This document shows, in pieces, positions 21,514 to 32,764 of a stretch of DNA of 64,000 nt. Location: NCBI GenBank assembly GCA_047967505.1, contig CM106538.1, one strand, 5' to 3'. Below the pieces are notes generated by a model. That model had not been told where the DNA came from. It was given only the letters and a program-made list of their open reading frames with translations, and searched no databases. Source of the stretch: Dipteris shenzhenensis (taxonomy: Eukaryota; Polypodiophyta; Polypodiopsida; Gleicheniales). Position 1 is the first letter of the stretch, and every line of letters begins with the position of its first letter. A program made the translations under genes and the position numbers.

Positions 21514-21933
21514 TCCCTCTTGCTTGAAATCGCAATTGCTTTCAATTGCACGACAAAAAAGTAGTCAATAAATCAAAGTACTGGCGAAAATATCGCTCGA
21601 GCATCCACTTAGATCCTCAACGGGATGGTTCTTAAATGTAAGAAGATAAACAGAATACGAGTTTCCACATCTCGTTTGAGTGATTTGTTGATCAATGATC
21701 TGGTTTGGCTCTAAGAGTTGGGCCTCTCCTTGAAGCAACGGTGCATTGTCTAAAATAGGTCGAACTGGTGGGTCTCCATGGAAAGGTTTCAGGAGGTGCA
21801 CATGAAAAGAATTATGAAATTTTCAATCGGGTGGTAATTCGAGCCGATAGGCATTGTCATTAATGCGCTCCAAAACTTTAAAGAGACCATATGATTTAGC
21901 GGCAAACTTAACTACAGGATGTGTCTCAATACT

Positions 21934-22845
21934 CTAAAGTTTGCGCTTCTCAATACGTAACATAACTAGGTCACCTTCAGCAAATACAACTTTCTTTCTA
22001 CCCTTGTTTGCACGTGCAGTATACACAGCTTGAGCATGCTCGATATTCTTTTTGACAGTAGCCAAAATGCTAGAGAGATCTTCTGTAAATCGATCAGCAG
22101 CCTCTACTTGGTGCTTAAGGCGGGTCAATGGTGTAGGAATGGTCTTTCCATAGACAATTTCGAATGGAGATTTGCCTGTAGCAGAGTGCTTAGTGTTGTT
22201 GTAGGCAAATTGTAATATGTGTATAAATTTGTCCCATTTGCCTGGCTGACTAGACATGTAAGCACGTAACATGTCACAAATAGTATTTTGTGTGACCTCG
22301 GTTTGGCCATTAGACTCAAGATGAAAAGCAGTGGAAAAGTCTAACTTCATACCAAGATTGTCAAAGAGTGCAGTCCAGAAGTTACTACAAAATTTACTAT
22401 CCCGGTCTGACACGATTACTTTTGGAAGGCCATGGTGTATAAAGATGTTCTTGATGAACAAATGAGCAGCCTAAACTGCGGTCAAGGTCTTCTTACAAGG
22501 AATAAAGTAAGCCTGCTTGCTAAATCTATCAATGATAGTCCAAATCATATCAAAACCTGAGCTAGTTGTAGGAAATCCAATAATAAAGTCCATAGAAATC
22601 TGCTCCCATGGGCCATCAGGAATTGGTAAAGGCATAAGTAAACCTTGATATTTGTCCTTGTAGCTCTTGACTTTTTGACAAATAAGACATTGTGCAACAA
22701 AAGTTGCAACATCAACTTTAAGCTTAGGCCAGAAAAAATCTTGAATTACAGTCTGATACGTAGCAGCGACGCCTCTATGTCCCATGTAGGGTGGCTGATG
22801 TACCTCTTTTAGTACTAAGCGTCGAAATGGTACAGTGACACACAA
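21934..22845 (-). pseudogene. Gypsy-B integrase
   Basis: Two open pieces. 22845-22471 carries the end of the zinc finger (CLICQKVKSYK) and the first catalytic Asp region (ISMDFIIGFP). 22461-21934 carries IVSDRDSKF, with the second Asp, and an NGQTEVTQN segment holding the Glu, followed by the C-terminal domain. A stop at about 22468 splits the core. Integrase inserts element DNA into the genome; this copy is interrupted. Confidence 0.8.
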
Positions 22846-23582
22846 GCGCTTTTCGTAGAATAGATAGTCATTATGAATGGAATACGAGGGGGTGCTATTA
22901 GCTTGCTTAATCTTATGCCAAATTTTTGAAAAGTCTCAATTAGTAGGATAGTCCGTCTTCATAGGCTCAAAAGGGTCTCCCTCGATGACTGAGATATTAT
23001 TTATGCTAGGTCAACGGCTCAGTGCATCGGCAACTACATTGTCTTTGCCTGGTTGATATTGGATCATCGGTTTAAAGCTGTCAATAAAGGCAGCCCATTT
23101 AATGTGCCGATCTGAGATCACCGGTTGAGTAAGGAGATGTCTAAGACTCTGGTGATCAGTCTTAATGAGTAACTTGGAACCCATAAGATAGTGTTTTCAG
23201 AGTTCAAGAGCATGCACCACAACGGCTAATTCTTTATCATACATGGAATAGTTTAGCTCTGCTCGTTTTAATTTACGTGACTCGAATGCAATTGGATGTT
23301 TATCTTGCATGAGCATAGCCCCAAAACCCTGTCTACTAGCATCAGTAACCATGACAAAGAAGGTCTCGTAAAGTCCGGCATGGTCAAAACTGGTGTGTGC
23401 ATCATTGCACCCTTAAGTCGTTGAAAAGCTAAAGTGTGCTGCTCACCCCACGAGAAAGCACGAGTCTTACACAGTAGTTCGGTCAATGGATGTGCCTTGT
23501 GTGCAAAATTTCTAACAAATCTGCGATAGAAACTACACAGATCTAGAAAAGATTGTAACTCATGGATATGTTTAGGCTGTGG
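22846..23582 (-). pseudogene. Gypsy-B RNase H and RT connection, decayed
   Basis: Fragments such as TELLCKTRAFSWGEQHTLAFQ (23486 leftward) and residual RNase H text are readable in shifting frames. Several stops and indels show it is dead. Confidence 0.65.
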
Positions 23583-24434
23583 CTAGTTTACTATCACGTC
23601 TACCTTCTTGGGATCTACTCGAATGCCTTTAGCTGAAACAATGTGTCCAAGATATTCAATTTCAGGCTGGAAAAAAGAACTTTTCTCCGGGTTGGCATAC
23701 AGTTGGTTCTCACGTAAGAGAGAGAAAACAAGATCCAAGTGTTTCTCATGGTCCTCTCGATTCTTGCTATAAATCATGATATCATCAAAGAAAACTACCA
23801 CAAAGTCTTGATAGGGTAGGAAGATACGATTCATCATCCGACGAAATGTGGCAGGTGCATTGGTCAATCCAAAAGGCATAACAAGAAATTCATAGTGACC
23901 AGTTTGGGTTCTAAAAGCAGTCTTGAAAATATCGGGCTCGATCACTCTCACTTGATGATATCCTGACTTAAGATCGATTTTGCTAAGGATTGTGGATCCT
24001 TTCAACTTGTCGAGTAGATCATCAACTCTTGGAATGGGGTATCGATTTTTCACAATGATTTTATTTAAGGCACGATAATCGATGCACATTCGAAAAGTTT
24101 CAAATGGTGAGCTACTAGGTCGAATTAGGCCTCTAGCCAAAAGATCTTCTATTTGGGATTGAATTTCTTGCTGCTCAGTAGGATTGTGTCTATATGGTGA
24201 TTTACACGGTGGTGCGCTACCTGGAATAAGGTCAATCTTATGATCCTCAGGTCTAGATTGAGGTAGGTCAGGGGGTAAGTCTTCTATAAAGCAGTCGTCA
24301 TAGGTAGCTAGAAAAGGATCCAAAGGCTCTTGCTTAGTTTTCTTAGTCTCAGGACTAGCCTCAATCTTATTGACCATAACCAGATATGTCTTTTCACGTT
24401 TGCGCAAAGCTCTTTTAGCTTGGGTATGTGACAA
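23583..24434 (-). CDS. pol: Gypsy-B reverse transcriptase
   Basis: 283 codons. Typical Gypsy RT order: [49 protein letters not shown] and the catalytic FFDD ([12 protein letters not shown]). Between the SSSPF motif and MCIDYR about a dozen residues normally present (the KKKDG segment) are missing, so the finger domain is altered. The start shown is the first in-frame ATG. The natural protein is part of a longer Pol, separated from Gag-protease by stops at 24435-24510. Confidence 0.85.
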   Translation of the reverse strand: MSHTQAKRALRKREKTYLVMVNKIEASPETKKTKQEPLDPFLATYDDCFIEDLPPDLPQSRPEDHKIDLIPGSAPPCKSPYRHNPTEQQEIQSQIEDLLARGLIRPSSSPFETFRMCIDYRALNKIIVKNRYPIPRVDDLLDKLKGSTILSKIDLKSGYHQVRVIEPDIFKTAFRTQTGHYEFLVMPFGLTNAPATFRRMMNRIFLPYQDFVVVFFDDIMIYSKNREDHEKHLDLVFSLLRENQLYANPEKSSFFQPEIEYLGHIVSAKGIRVDPKKVDVIVN

Positions 24435-24510
24435 TATAGGCTAAACGGAAAGATTCTTGTCGCATTTTAGGGTCATAGTCTCAGTGCCTTGAGTCACAGT
24501 AATGGTGCGT

Positions 24511-25830
24511 TCAAGATACGACGCCCCAAGGCATCCCTAGAATGAGATCTTGCTCACGCAAAGGAGCGACTAAGAAATCACGGCTCTCAACTAATGGCCC
24601 TAAAGTCACCTCAAGATCCTTAACCATTTGCAAACAATTATAATTCGATCCTTGAAAAGCTGATTTGACTTTATATTTTGTTTTGATGGTTGCGAGCCCT
24701 AACTTTTCAACTAAATGTTGCAAAATGAAATCATGGGTGCTTCCATCATCAAATAAGACACTATGTTCTTTTTTGTGCAATAGTGCAGTCATATGTAACA
24801 AAGAAGTATGAAAATAGGATGCACTTTTACCTGAATAACACTTACCTGAAGGGGTGTAGTCGGCATCTTCAGTGTCGTTGTCCTCATCCTTGTCCTCTTG
24901 CTTGAAAGATTTATCATGGGATCCATCATCAATGTAGTTGATCCGTGCGGAGTTGTTGCGCTGACTATTACCATTGGTACGTCCATTGGTTCTCCCTCCA
25001 TTGCCTCCGTTGTTGTTGGTAGCATTCTTCGCTTGGATACCTGTCTTGTGTGTAGCAAGTGGATTCTTTGGACATTCATAAGAGTAGTGTCCCTTCTCTT
25101 TGCATTCATAACATGTGACAAGTTCTTTGGTTCTTCGATTAATATGTGACTTAGCAGGTTTCCAATTAGACTTACCATCATATCTACTAACTTGACCTCT
25201 TACACCCTCCTGCTTGAAGTATGAAGCGTGCTTCTTTACTCGAGGGGTGCGAGTAGCAAAGCTTCTTCCCTGCTTTCTTTCTGATTCTAATGCCAAATCC
25301 ATAGCATCAGAGGCTGTAGATGGTCGAAGCATACGTACATCAGCACGAATAGTAGGGCGTAAACCCTCAACAAAGGTACGACATTGCTCCTTTCGGGACA
25401 CTTTCTCAATAGTTTGCAATTGAAGTAGAGAGGAAAGATATTTCTCGGTGTATGCGTCCACACTCTCATTATCCAACTGCCTTAATCTTCGCCATTGCCT
25501 GCAAGTATCCTCTTCAAATTGTGTAGGTAGGAAGCGCTTCTTGATTTTATCTTTGAATGCTTCCCATGTCTTTGGAACATGAGTGCTTTCGTCAACCACA
25601 CTCCACCATAATTGTGCACTGCTTGTCATGTGACTCGCAACAAGTTTTACCTTCTCGATCTCTTCGTACCATTCTCCCAAAAAGTATTGATTGAAAGAAC
25701 TAATCCACGCAAGTAAAGCTTGTCCATCTCTTTTACCATCATATTTTGGAAAAGAAAAAGTTTTGCGATTAATCTTACCAAACTTCTTCTTATCATGAAG
25801 TTTGAGTGCTTTCAAGATGGCCTTTCCCAC
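24511..25830 (-). CDS. gag: Gypsy-B Gag and protease
   Basis: 439 codons. The Gag domain lies near residues 25-190 (FPKYDGKRDGQALLAWISSF onward), then a zinc knuckle CYECKEKGHYSYEC near residue 240, an N/G-rich linker, and an aspartic protease with VLFDDGSTHDF near residue 360. The normal active site is D-S/T-G; here it reads D-D-G, so protease activity is doubtful. The upstream open pieces at 25893-26413 probably belong to the same original Gag. Confidence 0.85.
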   Translation of the reverse strand: MGKAILKALKLHDKKKFGKINRKTFSFPKYDGKRDGQALLAWISSFNQYFLGEWYEEIEKVKLVASHMTSSAQLWWSVVDESTHVPKTWEAFKDKIKKRFLPTQFEEDTCRQWRRLRQLDNESVDAYTEKYLSSLLQLQTIEKVSRKEQCRTFVEGLRPTIRADVRMLRPSTASDAMDLALESERKQGRSFATRTPRVKKHASYFKQEGVRGQVSRYDGKSNWKPAKSHINRRTKELVTCYECKEKGHYSYECPKNPLATHKTGIQAKNATNNNGGNGGRTNGRTNGNSQRNNSARINYIDDGSHDKSFKQEDKDEDNDTEDADYTPSGKCYSGKSASYFHTSLLHMTALLHKKEHSVLFDDGSTHDFILQHLVEKLGLATIKTKYKVKSAFQGSNYNCLQMVKDLEVTLGPLVESRDFLVAPLREQDLILGMPWGVVS

Positions 25831-25892
25831 GTTGTCTTCATCGCTAGACTCATGTGAAGGAGTAGTGCCATGATGTCGTCATAGTGAAGTCT

Positions 25893-26413
25893 TCACATGT
25901 CGCTTCTTCTTCCTTTGATGTCTCGTCTTGCTTCTTCCACGCTCACTATCACTGTGTCTGATGATTTGCTGCTTTCACTTTTTTCATCATCTCTGTCCTT
26001 CATACGCTTCTTTGTGACTTCAGTCATCTCTTTTAACACTTGATTTGCGTGCTCTTTGTTGGCTTTATTTGTGTCGCACATGTACTCAAGTTCTTGCTTA
26101 AGGTCCCGTGCATGATGTTTCCATGCATCCAGTGAATTTGATGCATGCATGGGTTCCTTGTCCTCAATCGATATAGGTGGCTTTCAAGTTGTTTCACTTG
26201 GCGTAGAGCATCTTAAATCTCTTGACGTTGTTGCTTCTCATGCTGATAGCATTCTCGCCATTCTTCCTTAGTAAGTGTCATTGGTGTTAAACTTCTTCTT
26301 GACCGATGGTGATCGTTTTCCACATCCTCATCATAATGTAGATCTTCAGGATAACCTATCTCTGATGGAATACGCCTTCCAGACATAGTTAAGTATGATG
26401 AAAGGAAATACAC
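25893..26413 (-). pseudogene. Gypsy-B Gag N-terminal region, frameshifted
   Basis: Two pieces: 26413-26213 (MSGRRIPSEIGYPEDL, acidic then Gln-rich) and 26150-25893 (helical, Lys/Glu-rich, coiled-coil-like). They lie between leader and main Gag, on the same strand, separated by frameshifts. Confidence 0.55.
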
Positions 26414-27126
26414 ACAAACACAAGACTTATCTCAATTCGGTTTCCAAGCTTTGAAAGCGGCTATTTGTCGAATAGTATCTCTGTGGGCTCTCGAACTCAC
26501 ACGATTCCAACAAGTGAATCCACGTTGCAAGGTACAAAGTAAAGCTTGTGTCCGATAGAACTTGTAGATTGCCTCCTGCTCTTGTGAACACTTGCTTTTG
26601 AGATTCTCCTCTTTCAAAATCCGTTGGGTTGCTCCCTTGTTTGTACTTTTGCCTTGAAGGATATCTTTATGACTAGAAACTTCAAAGAATAGAGCAACAA
26701 AGTGACTTGATCTAGTGGATAGTCACCAATTGTTAAGGAGACTTGAGCTAGAACAGTACCGGGATGGGGGACCTCCCGGGAAGTCTTAAGAGCAATCTCC
26801 CAAGGCTTCCTCGCGCACAGCCAACGGTGCCTTCAGTGCCAGGTATGCCAAGGACTATGCCTTGGTCGCCGCCTTTGTCGTACACTTGGAGGAGCTAAGG
26901 CGCGGGTGTACGTTCATAGGCTTCGACTTGTCTACATACGACCGACTTCTTTTGCTGCGATATTTTTTTTTCGCTGCACGTTTTCTTGCCTGCGAGCCGT
27001 TCTGCGCTGTTCGCTTCTGCTGCTTCGAACTTCGTTGCACTCTTGTACGCGGTGTCCGCAATCTAATGCGTGCTATGGTTTCTTGTTCGAGGACGCGGGG
27101 GGTGTGTGCTATGAACGAGAAACATG
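26414..27126 (-). other. Leader of Gypsy-B
   Basis: About 710 bp between primer site and Gag. No domain was recognised. It lacks a dense GTACGG array, unlike the other complete elements. Confidence 0.5.
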
Positions 27127-27138
27127 GCTCTGATACCA
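27127..27138 (-). other. Primer-binding site of Gypsy-B (tRNA-Met(i))
   Basis: The minus strand reads TGGTATCAGAGC just inside the 5' (right) LTR. Confidence 0.88.
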
Positions 27139-27139
27139 C

Positions 27140-28013
27140 TGTGACGGGAAACGCTCGCGGAACCTACAAATCCTTGAAAAACACAGCAACAGTCTTCGAA
27201 AATATGCACGAACTCTCAAAGCTCACAAACGGAAGAAACAGAACAAGTGTGCTGGGTACAATCTCCCCCCATAGGTGTGGTGCTCTCCTTCCACCTTCTA
27301 TGTATTTATGTATATTTCCCAAAAAGCTTCCGAGCAAAAATCATACAAAAGCCCCTGTGCTTTCCTCCATACCCCCTTTTACAAAAAGCCCATCCACCTT
27401 CTAGAATAGCTGGCTTTTTCTAAAAATAAAGCTTTTTCTAACTTTAGTTTATACACTTAGCCAAGCCACTAATATTCTAAAATTCAAATATGTACATAAG
27501 CTTTTGTAATATAAAAAATTAGGCATAAGCCTTATTCATCCCCGCATCACTGGAGTTGCGCCCACGTGCCCAAAATATGGCGGATCATGCTTGCCAGGTG
27601 CCATCACCCGATCAATTACTTTTCCCTTGGATTCACATGATCAATAGTAATGAAATATTTCAAGCATAAGATAACCTTGGAATTAATCACCACAATCAAT
27701 CAACCTTTCAGTATTATAGCAACGTGAAATCAATAAATCACAGATGAATGGTGCACACATGCGACACATACCATCTCATGGTGCGCCTGATCCTACACAT
27801 GAATAAAATCGTACGGATGGTGCACACATGCTACACATACCGTCATCGCGTAAGTGGTGCACACAATGCTACACACTCATACAGCCGCCGCCGCAGCCGT
27901 ATATCCAACCATGTAGGAGCACACATGCATCAGCTGCGAGACAAAAATGTTGGATATCATCAAACTAAATACTGAAGGATTAAATTAATGGGATAATTTC
28001 AATTCTCGTACCA
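27140..28013 (-). repeat. 5' LTR of Gypsy-B
   Basis: 874 bp, about 30 bp shorter than the left LTR through small deletions in the GGTGCACACATG repeat zone, with scattered substitutions. It is older than Copia-B and Copia-C. Confidence 0.9.
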
Positions 28014-29435
28014 GGGAATCTAGAGATTCACCACTCCTATGTCTCTGTGATTGCAAGAGGTGCTTACGATCCTCAATGATATAGGCAGCCAGGCATCTCA
28101 AATCTGGGAATTAGAGAAAACGGGACAGTGATCCGGAGCTGTCTCTGAACAAGCAATAGAAACGCCCCCTAATCTCATAGTAGACTGAACATCTGAATAT
28201 GAAATGCTCCTTCGACTCAACCTCTTGCATGCTGCATAGGGTGCAAATGCGTCTCTCCCTGGGAATACCCTCTGCCCGACCACTCTCAATGCGGAGTCTG
28301 TGCAAAGAGACACGAAACTCCCAATAGAGATCCTCAATGAGTGGGGTAAATGAATTTGTGTGTATCCCGGTGGGTCGATAAAACCCTCCTCTGGGATATG
28401 AAGGCAGTGGTCTCTGTAGAAGTTGAGCTTCACAGGGAGCTCAGTTGGCTCCAACCAGGTATGGAAAGTGTGCAGCTGTAGAAGATCCTCATGTATTACC
28501 TGGTTGAACTCATGAGTCTGAACCGAGGAAAAAGGGGCATCTATACTGTACTGGAAAGGAGGAAGTCTATCCATATGAAGCCCCAGTCGCTCGAACCACC
28601 ACAATGTGTGCATACCAACATCTCACATCCCCTGCCTCTGATAGTGCTATGGAGGAAGATAGGGCCAACCACGGTAATCTGCTGTGACCAGATGTGCGAT
28701 CCTCGTATGCTCGGACATGATACAAATAGGTAATGACCTAAAACACAGCATCAAGCTGTAGCAGTAAAGATCCAAACTCTGCATGAATGATCTTGTGAGG
28801 GACTAACGGCTTACCCTGGATCATCCGTGATAACATAAGAACCTGTAGCTGCTCTACACGAGGCAACTCAGCGTCAGACAAATCAAGCCCCCAACATGGC
28901 CCTTCATACATCACTGCTAGGCGTACCAAGGAGTCAAAGAGCAAGCGTCTGGTCTGAGGGTCCTGAAAATGAGAGCGAAATCAGAGCCTCTCCAACTTGG
29001 CCAGTGACACATACCCTTGACTCAAATGAGCCTGTATCGCCGGTCCTAAATGATCTTGTGAGGGACTAACGGCTTACCCTGGATCATCTGTGATAACATA
29101 AGAACCTGTAGCTGCTCTACACGAGGCAACTCAGCGTCAGACAAATCAAGCCCCCAACATGGCCCTTCATACATCACTGCTAGGCGTACCAAGGAGTCAA
29201 AGAGCAAGCGTCTGGTCTGAGGGTCCTGAAAATGAGAGCGAAATCACAGCCTCTCCAACTTGGCCAGTGACACATACCCTTGACTCAAATGAGCCTGTAT
29301 CGCCGGTCTCATTGTGAAAATAGGTCCACGAAAGACAACCCCCAAGTAAGTGTAGGAGGAGACAACCTCAATGGTTGACTTGTGAAAAGTGAACTGCTCC
29401 TATGCATCATAGCCCGAGAGGTGTTGAAGATCATG
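28014..29435 (-). pseudogene. LINE copy e, C-terminal coding region
   Basis: Minus-strand LINE sequence with SHRLRIESGR-type C-terminal text, a finger (ICTLCSMQEVESKEHFIFRC, 28250-28190) and, further 5', GPIFTMRPAIQAHLSQGYVS-like text near 29310. It joins endonuclease/linker sequence of a different LINE family near 29435, with no RT core between them. Frames are broken. Confidence 0.7.
28786..29311 (-). repeat. 263-bp tandem duplication inside the LINE
   Basis: 28786-29048 and 29049-29311 are nearly identical. I count two substitutions, plus the boundary. It is a local duplication within LINE coding sequence rather than a separate insertion. Confidence 0.9.
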
Positions 29436-30890
29436 ACCTTAGTGTAACCAACACAGGTAAACTCTGCCAAACTACATCTCTAGCCACATCTCTGGCCTGT
29501 GTGTCAGGATTTGCAGAAAGAAGGGAGGCATAAAAATCTGTCGCTAAGTGTATGACGGTATCCGGATCACACTACAAAAAGCCGTCAGAGTCAATAAGCT
29601 GCTTGACACTCTCTCTACTACTATGTCTGGAACCAAGTGTAGAGAAAAAGTGTTTATTGACTCTCCCTCCCATCTGTATCCAAAAGGACTCCCGTGCATG
29701 AAAGGCATACTTTGCTCTCTGATCAAGCAATGTCTGCAAGTAAGCCCTTGTTGCAGCAAAGCGCTCCTGTATCCAAGCATCTGATGGTCGTCTCTGCTCC
29801 TCCCTCTGCAAGGCTGCCAATTGCCAGCGGATACCAATCTCCCACCTGAGTACCTCACCTCGCCAAGCACTAGTGACAGAGTGATAAAAGTCGCCGATAT
29901 TGGCAAGTGCTGTGGCCACATGTGAAGGATCGACCACCCCCCCTGCAAGTGAGAAACCCAGATCTCCAAGACTGCCTCTGTGAGAGTCTCATCTGTGTAT
30001 AAGGCATCGGGAATCCTGATACTGTGAGACCATCCTCTTAGATGGGGCTCTGAGATAGATATAACTACCGGAAAATAGTCGAAGGTGGAAATACCAGGTG
30101 CAATGCAAACTGTCCCCCCTCTATCAAGAGCCCAATCGTCCACATAGAATCTGTCAATCCGAGCATGGATAGGCATCTGCACCCTATGGTTTGACCATGG
30201 AAACAAAAGTGACTGAGACTGGGTATGAAATGCATCATCTGACCAAACGTCTCTGCCACTGAACCTGAACAAGAAGGCATCCCTAGCTGCTCTCTCGAGG
30301 GAATGAATACCACCTTCTCTGCCCCCTTGCTTATCGGATGGTGCCTCAACCATGTTGAAGTCACCTCCAATAATCCACGAATTTGTAATGTCAGCCCACG
30401 AGAGCAAGTCTTTCCAAAAAAGAACACGGTCCCCTCTATTGTTTGGAGCATAGAGGTTGAGGAAACCAACCTTACGTCCGTCAATCAAAAGTAAAGTCCA
30501 CTAGGCCCTGGAGGGGGTGATGGTACCGTGTCCAATGACCAGAGGGAGAATAGAATCTGAAACTGATATGCATGTACCTCCTCTGGTTTCCAAGGCAGGA
30601 AGCCAAAAAGTCCGGCCTGAAAAAACCTTACTTGCTCTGGCTTCCATTTTGTGTTTCTAAAGAAAAAGAATGTCTAATGAACCACCTGACACATCTGGAT
30701 GAAGTTGATTCCTGATCAGCTGTTTGCAACGGCGATGAGGGATGCCGCCCAATCCCTGTATATTCCAACTGGCTATCCTGATCGGCGGGAGGAAGCGGGT
30801 TGGAATACCTTACCCGACCTAGTGGCGGAAAAAGAACCCTCCACCAGAGCTGACCTCCTGCCATACATACGAGGTCCATGGGGAGGAAAG
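29436..30890 (-). pseudogene. LINE 2: endonuclease and linker
   Basis: The minus strand from about 30790 reads SWNIQGLGGIPHRRC, the start of an APE endonuclease. It continues through GGDFNMVEAPSDKQGG (catalytic Asn region, near 30360) and RIDRFYVDDWALDRG to the pre-RT linker ending near 29440. The 314-codon frame 30488-29544 holds most of it. The endonuclease nicks target DNA to prime insertion. A stop separates the N-terminus. The 5' end is interrupted by Copia-A and resumes at 37174. Confidence 0.8.
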
Positions 30891-31093
30891 TGTTGGGGTA
30901 AAGGCACATTGCCACCCTTTTGTTAAAGTTATGACACCTATGACTGTCTTAAGACAGTCATAGGGTGAAAGCCTAATCCTAATAAAACCTATGAGTTTGT
31001 GGTGTGGCTCAACACTTTTTGACACACCCACACATTTTGTGTCTCTCTCTCTCTCTGTCTCCTTAGTTCCACTCTATCTCCCTTTCCCTCACA
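30891..31093 (+). repeat. 5' LTR of Copia-A
   Basis: 203 bp, TGTTGGGGTA..CTCACA. A perfect 28-bp palindrome at 30937-30964 lies just before CCTAATCCTAATAAAACC, which holds an AATAAA signal. There is a CT-rich end. Confidence 0.93.
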
Positions 31094-31095
31094 AC

Positions 31096-31107
31096 TGGTA
31101 TCAGAGC
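31096..31107 (+). other. Primer-binding site of Copia-A (tRNA-Met(i))
   Basis: TGGTATCAGAGC lies two bases after the 5' LTR. Confidence 0.9.
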
Positions 31108-31419
31108 ACCCTCTACCTCTCCCCCTCTCTCCGGTCCACCCCTCTCTCTACCTCTCCCCTCGGGCCTCGTGCCCTCAGCAGCTAGCAGCGCGAGCAGATC
31201 GAGGCAGCGCAGCAGCAGCTAGGCCTGGGCGCAGCAGCGGCACAGCAGCAGCAGGCTAGGGCGCCGCCGCGCGCAGCAGGTGCGCGACCCGCCACGTGCA
31301 GCAGGCGCACACGCAGCAGCAGCTAGCTGCTGCACCGCACAGCACCGGCGGCAGTAGCCTACCAGGCGCGCGCAGCGCGCAGTACCGGCTGCGTGCAGCC
31401 CCTCACAACCCGTCGATCG

Positions 31420-31505
31420 GACAGGTACGGCCATCTGTACCGATTGTACGGACACCGTACATGCAACCGTACCGTACGGACGCCGCCGTACGGACGCACG
31501 GACGC
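31420..31505 (+). repeat. GTACGG/CCGTAC array in the Copia-A leader
   Basis: About eight or nine GTACGG or CCGTAC hexamers in about 85 bp, including overlapping CCGTACCGTACGG. Confidence 0.75.
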
Positions 31506-32029
31506 TGCGCAGGAGGTTCATGTCAAATTTTTTTTGGGGATTTCGTGCCCTTGCAAGTACAGGGTACAGCAAGTACCCTGCGCAGGTACAGGAGGTACAA
31601 CAGGCACATAAATTTTGTTTTGGGGAAGAAGGAAAAGAGAGAGCACTCTGCTCTTCATTCCCGGAACTTGTTCAGTTCTAAAACTGTGTGTTTGAGGTAC
31701 AGCAAGTACACTGGTGTCCCTCGCGCTTGAGGTGACTATTGCCACAGTGTGTGGCGGTTGCACAGTTATTTTGTTTCGGGGAGGTCAGATGCCTTGATTT
31801 TGCAGAGGGCTTTTATGCTTTTGCTGAGTGCAAATCTCAGCTTTCGGGTGACAATTTCAAAGGGCTTTTGCCTGGAAGTTTATGCAGTATATGCCTTGAG
31901 GCAGTGTGGAGCCAGGGTGCCCACATTGGTCTTGTTTCCGCAGTGTATTCAGTGACATTTCTTGCAGGTCACATTCTGTGTACGACACCTTGAAAAATCT
32001 CAGTTGAGCCACGCTTGGCCAGGTTGCAT

Positions 32030-32067
32030 CGAGTTTACTCGGTCCCTAACTGTCCATCGTTGACAGT
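32030..32067 (+). promoter_or_regulatory. Conserved twin hairpins in the Copia-A leader
   Basis: CGAGT-TT-ACTCG (32030-32041) and ACTGTC-7 nt-GACAGT (32049-32067). The same block lies at 50465-50502 in Copia-B within a nearly invariant ~75-bp stretch. An RNA packaging or dimerisation element is one possibility. Confidence 0.45.
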
Positions 32068-32764
32068 GCTCAAAAGATTTTCTCTTCAATGTTTGTACGT
32101 TGGGATCTGTGTTGTTACTGTGTACACATGGCCGTTTATGCATTACATTGTCAGGTGAAAGTGCCAGGAGAGCGCTGTATTTTGTATGCTACCTCAGTGT
32201 TGAGGTGTTTTTCACTTGGTACAGGTGTCAAATCAAGGGGCTTTTGCCCAGATTTTGCTTGTGAGCACCTTGAGTTACTGTTTGAGACCTTCAGATGCCT
32301 TTTATCCCCTTGGCAGAAGGGTGATTGCTTGGGATTTGTCCCATTCTTTGTTGCAGGTTTGTGACAGGCTGAGGTGTTTGGAGCCTTTTTCAGTGGACAA
32401 AACAGTGTATGACAAGTGGTTTATGCATATAAAATCAGTGCAATACCTCATCTGAGGTGGGAGAAGTGTCCAGGACAGCAGTGTTTTGTGCCTCGTCAGT
32501 TGATGATGCACTGATAAAGCACTTGTGGAACAGCTGCAGCATTCTGAAGTTACTGTTTTATGCCTATTTTGAGCACGGTATAGTGTGTTAGAAGGTACAG
32601 TGACTGGAGGGAAAATTTTTCTGTTTTGCTGCAGATTTTTTGACAGTAAAAACAGCACTACTGTGAGTGCTCCTGGCTCTTGATAGAGCAGGTTTTCTGA
32701 GAAATCAGAATTTTATTTAGTCATTTTTTGACTTACAGGGAGTCAAGTACTTTCCTTATCTGAT

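Larger units (their letters stand above)
20609..28013 (-). mobile_element. Gypsy-B LTR retrotransposon
   Basis: 7.4 kb on the minus strand with LTRs at 20609-21513 and 27140-28013 and a perfect GGGAA target duplication (20604-20608 and 28014-28018). A tRNA-Met(i) primer site adjoins the right LTR, and a purine tract (minus GCAAGAGGGA) adjoins the left one. Gag, protease, RT, RNase H and integrase are present but broken by stops and small deletions. It sits inside the C-terminal region of LINE copy e. Confidence 0.93.
31108..32764 (+). other. Untranslated leader of Copia-A
   Basis: About 1.66 kb. It starts GC-rich with many GCAGCAG/GCGC motifs (31180-31380), then a GTACGG/CCGTAC cluster (31420-31505) and further GTAC-containing repeats (31552-31700). 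A later half is shared with Copia-B, including a conserved two-hairpin block at 32030-32067. No open reading frame with a known domain. Confidence 0.65.

Noticed and set aside
3201-31107. TGGTATCAGAGC sites considered as tRNA fragments
   Set aside because: Each sits within a couple of bases of an LTR end and no tRNA body follows, so they are primer-binding sites.
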